DNA of 64,000 nt from Lamellibrachia columna (Eukaryota > Annelida > Polychaeta > Sabellida > Siboglinidae): assembly GCA_963662155.1 (NCBI GenBank), contig OY759263.1:3343071-3407070 (forward strand), in the 5' to 3' direction. Below, in pieces: positions 46,870 through 58,395 of this stretch. Made by a program: the position numbers and the translations under genes. The notes under the pieces were generated by a model, which made no database searches, had not been told where the DNA came from, and saw only the letters and a list, made by a program, of their open reading frames with translations. Position 1 is the first letter of the stretch. Each line of letters begins with the position of its first letter.

Positions 46870-49170
46870 ATAGGAAAGTGTTTATTTCATCAGTCAGTGG
46901 CATGGCATATAAAGTGTTTATTTCATCAGTCAGTGGCTTGGCATATCAAGTGTTTATTTCACCAGTCAGTGGTGTGGCATATAAAGTGTTTATTTCGTCA
47001 GTCAGTGGCATGGCATATAAAGTGTTTATTTCATCAGTCAGTGGCTTGGCATATAAAGTGTTTATTTCATCAGTCAGTGGTGTGGCATATAAAGTGTTTA
47101 TTTCGTCAGTCAGTGGCATGGCATATAAAGTGTTTATTTCATCAGTCAGTGGCATGGCATATAAAGTTTTTATTTCATTAGTCAGTGGTGTGGCATATAA
47201 AGTGTTTATTTCATCAGTCAGTGGCTTGGCATATAAAGTGTTTATTTCATCAGTCAGTGGTGTGGCATATAAAGTGTTTATTTCGTCAGTCAGTGGCATG
47301 GCATATAAAGTGTTTATTTCATCAGTCAGTGGCATGGCATATAAAGTTTTTATTTCATTAGTCAGTGGTGTGGCATATAAAGTGTTTATTTCATCAGTCA
47401 GTGGCTTGGCATATAAAGTGTTTATTTCACCAGTCAGTGGTGTGGCATATAAAGTGTTTATTTCGTCAGTCAGTGGCATGGCATATAGTGTTTATTTCAT
47501 CAGTCAGTGGCTTGGCATATAAAGTGTTTATTTCACCAGTCAGTGGTGTGGCATATAAAGTGTTTATTTCATCAGTCAGTGGCATGGCATATAAAGTTTT
47601 TATTTCATTAGTCAGTGGCATGGCATATAAAGTGTTTATTTCACCAGTCAGTGGTGTGGCATATAAAGTGTTTATTTCGTCAGTCAGTGGCATGGCATAT
47701 AAAGTGTGTATTTCATCAGTCAGTGGCATGGCATATAAAGTGTTTATTTCATCAGTCAGTGGCATGACATGTAGTGTTATTTTCTTCAGTCAGTGGTGTG
47801 GCATATAAAGTGTTTATTTCATCAGTCAGTGGCTTGGCATATAAAGTGTTTATTTCATCAGTCAGTGGCATGGCATATAAAGTGTTTATTTCATCAGTCA
47901 GTGGCATGACATGTAGTGTTATTTTCTTCAGTCAGTGGTGTGGCATATAAAGTGTTTATTTCATCAGTCAGTGGCATGACATGTAGTGTTATTTTCTTCA
48001 GTCAGTGGTGTGGCATATAAAGTGTTTATTTCATCAGTCAGTGGCATGACATGTAGTGTTATTTTCTTCAGTCAGTGGCTTGGCATATAAAGTGTTTATT
48101 TCACCAGTCAGTGGTGTGGCATATAAAGTGTTTATTTCATCAGTCAGTGGCATGGCATATAAAGTTTTTATTTCATTAGTCAGTGGCATGGCATATAAAG
48201 TGTTTATTTCACCAGTCAGTGGTGTGGCATATAAAGTGTTTATTTCGTCAGTCAGTGGCATGGCATATAAAGTGTGTATTTCATCAGTCAGTGGCATGGC
48301 ATATAAAGTATTTATTTTGTCAGTCAGTGGTTTGGCATATAAAGTGTTTATTTCATCAGTCAGTGGCATGGCATATAAAGTATTTATTTCATTAGTCAGT
48401 GGCATGGCATATAAAGTGTTTATTTCACCAGTCAGTGGTGTGGCATATAAAGTGTTTATTTCGTCAGTCAGTGGCATGGCATATAAAGTTTTTATTTCAT
48501 TAGTCAGTGGCATGGCATATAAAGTGTTTATTTCACCAGTCAGTGGTGTGGCATATAAAGTGTTTATTTCGTCAGTCAGTGGCATGGCATATAAAGTGTT
48601 TATTTCATCAGTCAGTGGCATGGCATATAAAGTGTTTATTTCACCAGTCAGTGGTGTGGCATATAAAGTGTTTATTTCGTCAGTCAGTGGCATGGCATAT
48701 AAAGTTTTTATTTCATTAGTCAGTGGCATGGCATATAAAGTGTTTATTTCACCAGTCAGTGGTGTGGCATATAAAGTGTTTATTTCGTCAGTCAGTGGTG
48801 TGGCATATAAAGTGTTTATTTCATCAGTCAGTGGCATGGCATATAAAGTGTTTATTTCATCAGTCAGTGGCATGGCATATAAAGTGTTTATTTCATCAGT
48901 CAGTGGCATGGCATATAAAGTATTTATTTTGTCAGTCAGTGGTTTGGCATATAGTGTTTATTTCATCAGTCAGTGGCTTGGCATATAAAATATTTATTTC
49001 CCCAGTCAGTGGCGTGGCATATAAAGTGTTTATTTCTTCAGTCAGTGGCATGACATGTAGTGTTATTTTCTTCAGTCAGTGGTGTGGCATATAAAGTGTT
49101 TATTTCATCAGTCAGTGGTGTGGCATATAGTGTTTATTTCATCAGTCAGTGGCATGGCATGTAAAGTGTT
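46870..49170. repeat. 36-bp minisatellite, about 64 units
   Basis: The unit is ATAAAGTGTTTATTTCATCA plus GTCAGTGGCATGGCAT. Because 36 is a multiple of three, both strands hold long frames (plus KVFISSVSGMAY, minus NTLYAMPLTDEI); neither is supported as a gene, since the array sits in an intron and units with indels break the frame. In the gene sense each unit contains TTTATTTCATCAG, an acceptor-like sequence. Confidence 0.97.
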
Positions 49171-49393
49171 TTGCCATAAAACAACTTTTACATCCACAAC
49201 TATCAACTTGGTGGCAGCAAAAGCCACTCTTAACTCAATTGATGTGTCGTTGCCATTGATTGAGTGCTTTATACTGTATATGATCTGCCATTTATACATT
49301 TTACACATTGCATTTCATAGCACATGGCATTTATAATGACATGTCATCTTGCTATGTTTTATAAATCTAAATCACTTTAATGTTTTGCTGCAG

Positions 49394-49522
49394 TTTGTAC
49401 AGACACACTGCAGCAGGTGGCCACCTGACGGCAGCCACGGATGACGAGAGAGATAACTACGCCACCTACAGGAGCCCAGAGGAACTCATATCTGGTGAAT
49501 TCTCTACGAAGTCTGACATCTG
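49394..49522 (+). CDS. Pseudokinase exon: activation segment and alpha-F start
   Basis: Acceptor TGTTTTGCTGCAG, donor ATCTG/GTAAAT. It encodes LYRHTAAGGHLTAATDDERD, then NYATYRSPEELISGEFSTK, SDIW. YxSPEE stands for the APE motif and SDIW is the conserved subdomain IX. The segment is longer than in typical NEKs before SPEE. Confidence 0.9.
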
Positions 49523-50310
49523 GTAAATGGATGATGTATAGTAACTGACCTGTCTGTGTACCGGTGCTCATGCAGTCAAGGGGAACATTAGAAATTGAGA
49601 GTTCACATAATATTTGAATGTTGTCAGTTAATCCTTTTTAGTAGCTTTAATAGTACTATTTTTTAGCAACATCTTATGAAGAGTTGAACATTTCTGCAGA
49701 ATTGTGGAAATGCAACTGCCTTGTTATGATAAAATGGCAATGTGCTCGCACTACCGTTGGAACTGACAGACAACTAGAAGATCATATTTAATTACATTTA
49801 ATTACATGCTATGGAGGTTTATCATTTTATTAAAGTAATACACTTATCAGTGCATACAGAACTGTCTTACCATTACACATGATGCCAATCAACATATATT
49901 TATAAAATATTATCTTTTTTGAAAGATCCAAATATATATATATCATTCAAATTTTTAATAATCACTCAATAACAATTTAATAATTAAAATGGTGCATTTT
50001 TTAATAACATGACTTATTTCTGATGTCATATATCAGTAGCTAAAGTTCCTGAATCCAAATTATATAACTGCTAGCAACATGTTTAAAAACAAGGTTGACA
50101 CATATCTCAGGAGGGCGGGTTACACATAGATGAAAAAATGTTGGACTCTCGATAAGCCAATGGCTTCCTTGTCTACTTGCCATCTGGGCCTTTGTATTGG
50201 ATGACAATCTTGTTAAATATCTGGCAGTGCAGTCACCTGTAGTTTATTGAAGGTGTTGATCACAACGCCACCTAGTGTATTGCCACTAAGCATGTCACCG
50301 TCGGTTGCAG
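49523..50310 (+). other. Pseudokinase intron
   Basis: AT-rich sequence; no repeat array or other gene seen. Confidence 0.6.
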
Positions 50311-50460
50311 GTCAGTTGGTTGCATTGTGTATGAGATGTGCACTCAGGAGCCACTGTTTAGCGGCAGAACAAGGGAAGAGTTGAACAAGAACATCCGTGA
50401 GCAGTCACTTCCCAAATTCCCGGATGTGTTTTCCACAGATCTTTGCCACGTTTGGGAGAG
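50311..50460 (+). CDS. Pseudokinase exon: alpha-F to alpha-H
   Basis: Acceptor CGTCGGTTGCAG, donor GAGAG/GTAGCT. It encodes SVGCIVYEMCTQEPLFSG, RTREELNKNIREQSLPKF, DVFSTDLCHVWE. SVGCIVYEMCT is the alpha-F helix pattern SLGCVLYELCT of NEK kinases. Confidence 0.92.
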
Positions 50461-50810
50461 GTAGCTGTAATAATGTTACTGTAGAGACCACTCTAATGCA
50501 ATTAATGACTGACCATTAAATTTTCACTTTGGTCAAACAATCACCTAAAAAATCTTTCCAATCTCAAGACACATACCAGGAAATTTGGATATCTGATGTT
50601 ATGAAAATGTTTCCACTGCATATAACCATTTAAGTTTACGTTGGCTTTGAACCATTTTTACCAACAAAACCATGATAATCTCTGTATTTTAAATCATATT
50701 TATAAAAACACAGCTAAATTCTCAAATTTGCTGTTAAAGTCGAAACGTTTTATTGTATTTTATGGTTTTGCTGTCCGAGACGGAATCTCTTGGTGCCTGT
50801 TTGTTCGTAG

Positions 50811-50889
50811 ACTGGTGGACAGGGACGTGGCTAGTCGGCCATCAGCTAAAGATGCTCTAAACTTGCCCTTTGTCTCAGCACATCTACAG
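50811..50889 (+). CDS. Pseudokinase exon: subdomain XI
   Basis: Acceptor TTTGTTCGTAG, donor CTACAG/GTCTGT. It encodes LVDRDVASRPSAKDAL, NLPFVSAHLQ. The Arg-Pro-Ser of subdomain XI (which pairs with the APE Glu) is kept, as in RDRPSVNSIL of NEKs. This closes the kinase fold. Confidence 0.92.
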
Positions 50890-50935
50890 GTCTGTATCAA
50901 TTGGTCAGTGTCCCACGACTTGACATTAAAAAAAT

Positions 50936-51012
50936 AGATACGCATGCATGCATGCATGCACGCACGCACGCAAGCACGCACGCATGCACACACGCACACA
51001 CACACACACGTG
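50936..51012. repeat. (GCAT)n/(CGCA)n/(CA)n microsatellite
   Basis: Mixed GCATGCAT, CGCACGCA and CACA tracts inside the intron after the subdomain XI exon. Confidence 0.95.
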
Positions 51013-51433
51013 AATGCGTGTATGGATACATACATCATGGTGTCAACATTATTGATTTCAGGTGAGAAATCCCACTTTTTCCCCTTGGTTCTGCTTTCCC
51101 GCTTTTTGGACAAAATGTAATTTTCAAAAACAAAACTCATGGCAAAATCTATCTGTTTGTTCCACACTATGTCATTCTAGGCATATTTTATTTCTTTCAT
51201 CTCAAATAATTTCATATTTTCTTGCGTGTGCATTCTACCATGGAAGAAAAACGGCATATGTTGACACCTGTGATACCTACACACAAACGCATCCACACAG
51301 CTTCTCAGAGAAGTCAAGTTGGCATTGGAATGAACATGTCTGCCAGGGGGTGAAGTGTGCAGCACTTTGAGCGGTCATACAGACTGGAGACTGCACTATT
51401 TAAGAATATACTTTTACCTTTTGTTGCACTAAG

Positions 51434-51516
51434 GACATGGAGGACAGTCTGCATGACTCGAGATGTCCAGGCATTGACCATTCTACACAGTCCCTCCTCC
51501 TGTCTCCGAGCCAACG
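51434..51516 (+). CDS. Pseudokinase C-terminal tail exon
   Basis: Acceptor TTGTTGCACTAAG, donor CCAACG/GTCAGT. It encodes DMEDSLHDSRCPGIDHSTQS, LLLSPSQ. It is not part of the kinase fold. It was identified because the subdomain XI exon (phase 0) and the last exon (phase 2) do not join directly, and this frame bridges both exactly. Confidence 0.7.
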
Positions 51517-51594
51517 GTCAGTCATCTTGTGTTTGTCCAGTTCTTCTTATCTCTTGTAGTTGTATGTCCAGTTTATTATTAACATTTCCTCCTC

Positions 51595-52260
51595 AGTTCA
51601 ATTAGCCCAGCACAAATCAGGTTTGTTGATGTTCAAGTTTGTAATGTGTGAATAGTTTAAGTGGTAATGTGAGTTAAACAAGAATAGTTTAAGCAGTAAT
51701 GTGAGTTAAACAAGAATAGTTTAAGCAGTAATGTGAGTTAAACAAGAATAGTTTAAGCAGTAATGTGAGTTAAACAAGAATAGTTTAAGCAGTAATGTGA
51801 GTTAAACAAGAATAGTTTAAGCAGTAATGTGAGTTAAACAAGAATAGTTTAAGCAGTAATGTGAGTTAAACAAGAATAGTTTAAGCAGTAATGTGAGTTA
51901 AACAAGAATAGTTTAAGCAGTAATGTGAGTTAAACAAGAGTAGTTTAAGCAGTAATGTGAGTTAAGGAAGAGTTTGTACTTTTATTAAAATCATCAAAAT
52001 AATTTACTTTGATCACTAGACTGGGTGACTTGGCTGGTACAGTATGTTGCAGTACGTAGAGCTGGAAAACGTTTTCGCTGAATTTTGCCCAGATCCAGTC
52101 AAAGCTAATTTAACAATTCGTCCGATTATTTCATCAAAACTAAACATCACATTTGCATAAAACTTTGTAGTGGATAAGAGATGATTTTGATAAGAGTTTG
52201 ATTTTTGATGAATGATTCTTAAGGCAGACAATAATAAATTCAGTTGAGGAAAAACCAGAA
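51595..52260 (+). repeat. Interspersed repeat family, copy C (most complete)
   Basis: It carries the left block of copy B (AATCAGGTTTGTTGATGTTC, TGTGTGAATAG, TTTACTTTGATCAC) and the right block of copy A (CCAGATCCAGTCAAAGC, GTAGTGGAT, GATTCTTAA). It is interrupted at 51640-51965 by about ten copies of a 32-bp unit AGAATAGTTTAAGCAGTAAT plus GTGAGTTAAACA. No coding frame was seen; class unknown. Confidence 0.7.
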
Positions 52261-52444
52261 TGTTTGACAGATGAACACTAGTTGACAGTGTTTGCCAACA
52301 TAACCATGTGGACAAATCATCTCATCATAACTTGAATTAGGAAAAACTAAAAACTTATTTAAAGAAAAGTGTATAAATAAATTGTTTAATAAAATACACT
52401 AACCTGAGAATCATTGTACACTTGACTTATTGATCTGAATGCTC

Positions 52445-53215
52445 TGCATGACCTCGCGCTGCTCATGCATGCATGACCTCGCGCTGCTCATACATGCATA
52501 AGGCGCCTATGAAAGGGCTGGTCCCAGATATATGGTGCTTTATAAATTTTAGCAATAATAATAAAATAATAATGACCTCACGCTATATGCTCATACATGC
52601 ATGACCTCACGCTGTATGCTCATGCGTGCATGACCTCACGTTGTATGCTCACGCGTGCATGACCTCACCCCGTATTCTCACGCATGCATGACCTCATGCA
52701 GTATGCTCATGAGTGCATGACCTCACGCCGTATGCTCACGCGTGCATGACCTCATGCTGTATGCTCAAGCGTGCATGACCTCACGCCGTATGTTCATGCA
52801 TGCATGACCTCATGTTGTATGCTCATGCATGCTTGACCTCATGCCATATGATCACGCGTGCATGACCTCACGCCATATGCTCACGCGTGCATGACCTCAC
52901 ACCGTATGCTCATGCGAGCATGAACTCAAGCCGTATGTTCACGCATGCATGACCTCATGCCATATGCTCATGCATGCATGACATCACGCTGTATGCCCAC
53001 GCATGCATGACCTCATGCCGTATGCTAATGCGTGCATGACATCACGTCATATGCTCACGGGTGCATGACCTTATGTCGTATGTTCATGCGTGCCTGACGT
53101 CACATCATATGCTCATGCGTGCATGACCTCACGCTGTATGCTCATGCGTGCATGATGTCACATCGTATGCTCATGCATGCATGACCTCACGCCATATGCT
53201 CATGCATGCATGACC
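52445..53215. repeat. Degenerate 29-bp tandem repeat
   Basis: About 26 divergent copies of GCATGACCTCACGCCGTATG plus CTCATGCGT. Most carry CATGCATG palindromes. Much more diverged than the array directly downstream. Confidence 0.93.
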
Positions 53216-53304
53216 TTTTTGGTAAAAACAGAAGCCGCATTTTGTTACATGCACATTTCTTATTTTGCTTTAGTTACATTGATTATTAACATAAAAAAGC
53301 TACA

Positions 53305-55212
53305 TACACTTTCTATTCAAGATGTTTACTTTCTATTCAAGATGTTTACTTTCTATTCAAGATGTTTACTTTCTATTCAAGATGTTTACTTTCTATTCAA
53401 GATGTTTACTTTCTATTCAAGATGTTTCCTTTCTATTCAAGATGTTTACTTTCTATTCAAGATGTTTCCTTTCTATTCAAGATGTTTCCTTTCTATTCAA
53501 GATGTTTCCTTTCTATTCAAGATGTTTCCTTTCTATTCAAGATGTTTCCTTTCTATTCAAGATGTTTCCTTTCTATTCAAGATGTTTACTTTCTATTCAA
53601 GATGTTTCCTTTCTATTCAAGATGTTTACTTTCTATTCAAGATGTTTCCTTTCTATTCAAGATGTTTCCTTTCTATTCAAGATGTTTCCTTTCTATTCAA
53701 GATGTTTCCTTTCTATTCAAGATGTTTACTTTCTATTCAAGATGTTTCCTTTCTATTCAAGATGTTTACTTTCTATTCAAGATGTTTACTTTCTATTCAA
53801 GATGTTTCCTTTCTATTCAAGATGTTTCCTTTCTATTCAAGATGTTTCCTTTCTATTCAAGATGTTTACTTTCTATTCAAGATGTTTCCTTTCTATTCAA
53901 GATGTTTACTTTCTATTCAAGATGTTTCCTTTCTATTCAAGATGTTTCCTTTCTATTCAAGATGTTTCCTTTCTATTCAAGATGTTTCCTTTCTATTCAA
54001 GATGTTTACTTTCTATTCAAGATGTTTCCTTTCTATTCAAGATGTTTACTTTCTATTCAAGATGTTTCCTTTCTATTCAAGATGTTTCCTTTCTATTCAA
54101 GATGTTTCCTTTCTATTCAAGATGTTTCCTTTCTATTCAAGATGTTTCCTTTCTATTCAAGATGTTTCCTTTCTATTCAAGATGTTTACTTTCTATTCAA
54201 GATGTTTCCTTTCTATTCAAGATGTTTACTTTCTATTCAAGATGTTTCCTTTCTATTCAAGATGTTTACTTTCTATTCAAGATGTTTCCTTTCTATTCAA
54301 GATGTTTCCTTTCTATTCAAGATGTTTCCTTTCTATTCAAGATGTTTACTTTCTATTCAAGATGTTTCCTTTCTATTCAAGATGTTTACTTTCTATTCAA
54401 GATGTTTCCTTTCTATTCAAGATGTTTCCTTTCTATTCAAGATGTTTCCTTTCTATTCAAGATGTTTACTTTCTATTCAAGATGTTTCCTTTCTATTCAA
54501 GATGTTTACTTTCTATTCAAGATGTTTACTTTCTATTCAAGATGTTTCCTTTCTATTCAAGATGTTTCCTTTCTATTCAAGATGTTTCCTTTCTATTCAA
54601 GATGTTTACTTTCTATTCAAGATGTTTCCTTTCTATTCAAGATGTTTCCTTTCTATTCAAGATGTTTCCTTTCTATTCAAGATGTTTCCTTTCTATTCAA
54701 GATGTTTACTTTCTATTCAAGATGTTTCCTTTCTATTCAAGATGTTTACTTTCTATTCAAGATGTTTCCTTTCTATTCAAGATGTTTACTTTCTATTCAA
54801 GATGTTTCCTTTCTATTCAAGATGTTTCCTTTCTATTCAAGATGTTTCCTTTCTATTCAAGATGTTTCCTTTCTATTCAAGATGTTTCCTTTCTATTCAA
54901 GATGTTTACTTTCTATTCAAGATGTTTCCTTTCTATTCAAGATGTTTACTTTCTATTCAAGATGTTTCCTTTCTATTCAAGATGTTTCCTTTCTATTCAA
55001 GATGTTTCCTTTCTATTCAAGATGTTTACTTTCTATTCAAGATGTTTCCTTTCTATTCAAGATGTTTACTTTCTATTCAAGATGTTTCCTTTCTATTCAA
55101 GATGTTTACTTTCTATTCAAGATGTTTCCTTTCTATTCAAGATGTTTACTTTCTATTCAAGATGTTTACTTTCTATTCAAGATGTTTACTTTCTATTCAA
55201 GATGTTTACTTT
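53305..55212. repeat. 20-bp minisatellite, about 95 units, two forms
   Basis: The unit is GATGTTTMCTTTCTATTCAA (M is A or C). Nearly every unit is identical except for that A/C position, so the array is a string of two symbols. Plus-strand frames stay open for up to 695 codons (DVYFLF/DVSFLF, MFTFYS/MFPFYS, RCLLSIQ/RCFLSIQ); these are array artefacts in an intron. It ends 40 bp before the acceptor of the last pseudokinase exon, and each unit resembles an acceptor (TTTCTATTCAAG). Confidence 0.98.
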
Positions 55213-55252
55213 ATTCTTACTTTGTGTAAGTGAGTGTGATTATTTACTGCAG

Positions 55253-55415
55253 GGTGGAGAGTAACGCCCTTGTGAGAGGGGTGGACAGTCTAACGCTAGA
55301 CAACGCCGCGGATGAAGATGGTGATAGCGGAGATACTGCAGATGAGGATGCGGATGGTTATGTTGATTTGGCTTTGAATGAAGAAGAAACTCGGCAGATG
55401 TTTCACATGTCCTAA
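55253..55415 (+). CDS. Pseudokinase last exon, acidic tail and stop
   Basis: Acceptor TTATTTACTGCAG; the first base completes Arg. It encodes VESNALVRGVDSLTLDNAAD, then an acidic stretch rich in Asp/Glu (EDGDSGDTADEDADGY), VDLALNEEETRQMFHMS and TAA at 55413. No known domain in the tail. An open frame without the splice starts at 55230 but has no support. Confidence 0.85.
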
Positions 55416-55997
55416 TAATTTATTTCTCCTGCAGAATGTCTTTAAATTGATACAGTGTTGGGGTGGAAAATTTGGTGCAATGAAAATTGCATTGGTTACA
55501 GTATTATTATGATGTTTTGCTAAGTTCAGGTTATTTACCTGAGGCTAAATCTGTGATAAGGCTTATTTTTTGCTCCACAAAATTCATAATGATTTAGCCT
55601 GCTTTTGTGCCAAGATAATGGCACATCAAATGTTACCTCTGTGTATGTAAACGTGGCAAGGTGACCTGTCTGTTTATAAAGGAGTTTATTTATGATCAAC
55701 TACACTAGGTTTGAAACGTTTATAGCCCATGATTAGACAAAAATTGCTGAGTGTAGCATCGTTATGCAGTAGTGTTTGATATAAGCCATTAGTGATGCAA
55801 AGGAGGAATAGTGAAGACACATGTTTTAATGGAAACATTTCTTATGAGTGTTCAAAAGGATATTTAGTAATTGCAAGTGAGCTATTTTCATCCTTCCAGT
55901 GTAATAGTTTCACTAGTGACAGGATGCCATCTGTTGGGCTGTTGTCAGGTGATATTGGCACTGTAGTTTGCTGTCTTCCAGCCGTGTTAATCAAAAC
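55416..55997 (+). other. 3' flank of the pseudokinase gene
   Basis: Probable 3' UTR and downstream sequence. No clear AATAAA was found close to the stop. An 85-codon frame at 55792-56049 runs into the MITE and is not supported. Confidence 0.4.
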
Positions 55998-56660
55998 TAA
56001 ACAAAAGTCATGGTTTTGGGGCTGTGCACCTAAAATAGATAAAAACTAACCGTGTGCAACTAAAATCAAGAATATCACGCCAGTGGTTTACTCAGAATGT
56101 GTTCTAAAAGTGGCAGATTCCAGTAATTTCTCCTGTTGACTTAGGGCTGACATGTTTACCAGCAGGACCGAAAAGCGCATGCACATTTCTATGAAAATCG
56201 GGTAACCTAGACTACGTGTGACGTATTAAGTACAGCGTCCGGGTAACCTAGACTACGTGTGACATACTAAGTACAGCGTCCGGGTAACCTAGACTACGTG
56301 TGACGTACTAAGTACAGCGTCTCTGCTATGCAATGTCTCAAATAAATGTGATATTTTGTCAGTAAGAGGACTAGTTTTGTAAACAAAGGCCATAATATGT
56401 TACATAAGTTGAGTTTGGACGCAAACAACATGGCCATATCCTATTGACAAGCTTAGGAATAGGCGCATACAAATATATTTTCATTTGGCGAGCAAATTTT
56501 GCTAGACTATGACACTCTAATAGTATGGTGCGGCCCATGAAATTAAGATGCTGCGTGTCCTAACAAGGTTCTCCTAGTAAACTGGCGTGATGTTCTTAAT
56601 TGAAATTGCAAATGGTTATGATTTAGTAACGCATAGGCCCAAAACCATGACTTTTGTTTG
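55998..56660 (+). mobile_element. MITE with long terminal inverted repeats, about 655 bp
   Basis: The left end reads AAAAGTCATGGTTTTGGGGC; the right end is its reverse complement with few changes. The match continues inward: AATCAAGAATATCACGCCAG on the left against the inverted AATTAAGAACATCACGCCAG on the right, so the inverted repeat is about 90 bp. It contains three tandem 41-bp copies at 56203-56322 (CGGGTAACCTAGACTACGTG). The copy at 2840-3410 is in the opposite orientation. No transposase. Confidence 0.85.
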
Positions 56661-57099
56661 CCTTTAAGTGTGCCTAACCTATTCTAACCTGTTCACTGCC
56701 ACAACACTGGTAGGTATGAGGACATAGTGGTAGAACTCAGCTCAACAGTAAAATATGCAGTACCAAAGTAGATTTAAAATATATATTTGTTTGCATTAGT
56801 GTTGCCTTTAAACTAGATGAGTTGTGAGTGATGGCCGCCGTGCTGCTGGTAACTGGGCTCATCTAACGATAAAGTCGACTTTGTGTATGTTTGCTAAAAA
56901 TTCTTGTGGTGTTACAATCGCCAGGTGGCATGATTATCGTTTCTAGGTCATTCTGCTGTCTATGTTATTCACCAGGGGGCAGCAGCTATAACGAAATTCC
57001 CAGAAAATGTACGCACTCCTTAATTATAAAACTATATTTATTGCCTCGTTACATGCACTGGTTCAATGATTAAAAAAAAACTGTATCTCAGATATTTGC

Positions 57100-57972
57100 T
57101 GGTCCTATGTGTGTGTGTGTGTGTGTGCGTGTGCGTGTGCGTGTGCGTGTGTGTGTACGTGTATGTATTTTAAAATTGTTTAGCAATGACATTTTTTGTT
57201 TAATGTCCTTTAAAATGAGCTTTACTTTACTTATGGAATAAAAAGTGTCGCGCGTATATTCTGTGCGTGCGTGCTTGCTTGCGTGCGAGCGTGCGTGCGA
57301 TATAAAAGCCACGCACTTAGACTCGCAGAATGTGACGTGCGTTCTCTCATCAACATTTCCCGTTCCGTGTGTGTTCTTGTATGTTAATTATTATTTAACT
57401 AAGTTTAATGTCATCTTGTGTTGATCTCTTATTCTGTCGCTGTTGCTATATAAAGGTTAATATAACTATTATTATGATGATCATTGACCAGTAATTATAG
57501 GATGTTTTTTCGTAAAATAGATTTCAGTGACTTGTATAAAATATTCCTGAAAATTGAACATGACGTCATCTCTCTTGAGGTGACGTCACAGCGAGTTGTA
57601 CTCGACGAAGCGGACATGTTCGGTTATGCAGTTTGGTAATAGCATCTGAAGACATTCGCTATATTTATATATAATCAGAGAGACCCGACTGGCATATATG
57701 TGCTCTATATATACACTGTAAGCTTTGCGTGCCAATCGGCATGTAAGCCCAAACTGCTCAACTGTATAACCGTATATTAAGCACCGTAGATTATTTAAAG
57801 CAAGACAACTGTGTACTGAATCTACTGATACGACTTTACCTGTTCAATTCTGTATTTCTGTTCACAAGTACCGTTGCCGTTTGATCAGAGAAAAATAATT
57901 AAAACATTTGAATAGAACAATTTCACGACTCCGTTTACGATATGGTGCGTGCGTGCGTGCGTGCGTGCGTGC

Positions 57973-58003
<31 letters not shown>

Positions 58004-58094
58004 TGTATATTTTAATTTTTTTTAGCAATGAAATTTATTTTTTAAATTTCCTTTAAGAAGAACTTTACTTATGGAATAAAAAGTGTCGCGAGTA

Positions 58095-58185
<91 letters not shown>

Positions 58186-58190
58186 TTTTG
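57100..58190. repeat. Duplicated microsatellite-flanked segment
   Basis: A stretch of about 100 bp (TTTTAAAATTGTTTAGCAATG ... TTTACTTATGGAATAAAAAG, TGTCGCG) flanked by (GTGC)n/(GTGT)n tracts occurs at 57107-57300 and again at 57947-58190. The second copy ends in about 22 units of GTGC. The microsatellite appears to have expanded at the edges of an interspersed repeat. Confidence 0.8.
57561..57588. promoter_or_regulatory. Paired CRE palindromes (TGACGTCA)
   Basis: Two perfect TGACGTCA sites whose centres are exactly 20 bp apart, close to two helical turns. This is the binding site of CREB/ATF-type bZIP factors. No gene is recognised next to them, so the target is unknown. Confidence 0.5.
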
Positions 58191-58395
58191 ATAACAATTT
58201 TATTTACTAAAATTTTTTATTCCAGAAATCCCCGGCTGATTGTTTACGCTCGAACCCCCCATTTCAAAACCCCGAGAACAGACAAACCTGTAAAGTATAC
58301 GTCAGTTGGATGCTCTTTTAATGCAGCACCTGATAATCTGATAATAAGCAGTGGAGAGTCACGTGACAGCTATGTGTGCAGAATTATGTTTCTCC

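Larger units (their letters stand above)
42649..55415 (+). other. NEK-like pseudokinase gene (9 exons recognised)
   Basis: Gene span. Exons 42649, 43490, 45841, 46159, 49394, 50311, 50811, 51434 and 55253 all join in phase (0, 2, 2, 2, 2, 2, 0, 2). The joined product follows a kinase fold from beta-3 to the alpha-I helix and ends in an acidic tail. It aligns best with NEK kinases (I recall NEK1 and STKLD1 as similar types): TEYCEGGTL, SDIWSVGCIVYEMCT, RPSAKDAL. Catalytic residues are lost: Lys to Arg in VLRQ, alpha-C Glu to Lys in EKIRL, HRDxKxxN to HLNLSTRN, DFG to ESR. Retained are the loop Asn, SPEE (APE site), the subdomain IX Asp and the subdomain XI Arg. A regulatory or scaffold role is inferred; no substrate can be stated. 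Confidence 0.88.

Noticed and set aside
46878..48988. Frames of 177-310 codons on both strands over the 36-bp array
   Set aside because: Unit length is a multiple of three and stop-free; overlapping frames on both strands with low complexity are artefacts.
50641..50810. Upstream extension of the subdomain XI exon to its ATG
   Set aside because: Kinase similarity starts exactly after the acceptor TTCGTAG at 50810.
53177..55264. Frames of 623-695 codons over the 20-bp array
   Set aside because: The unit lacks stops in all plus frames. It sits in an intron of the pseudokinase gene just before a good acceptor.
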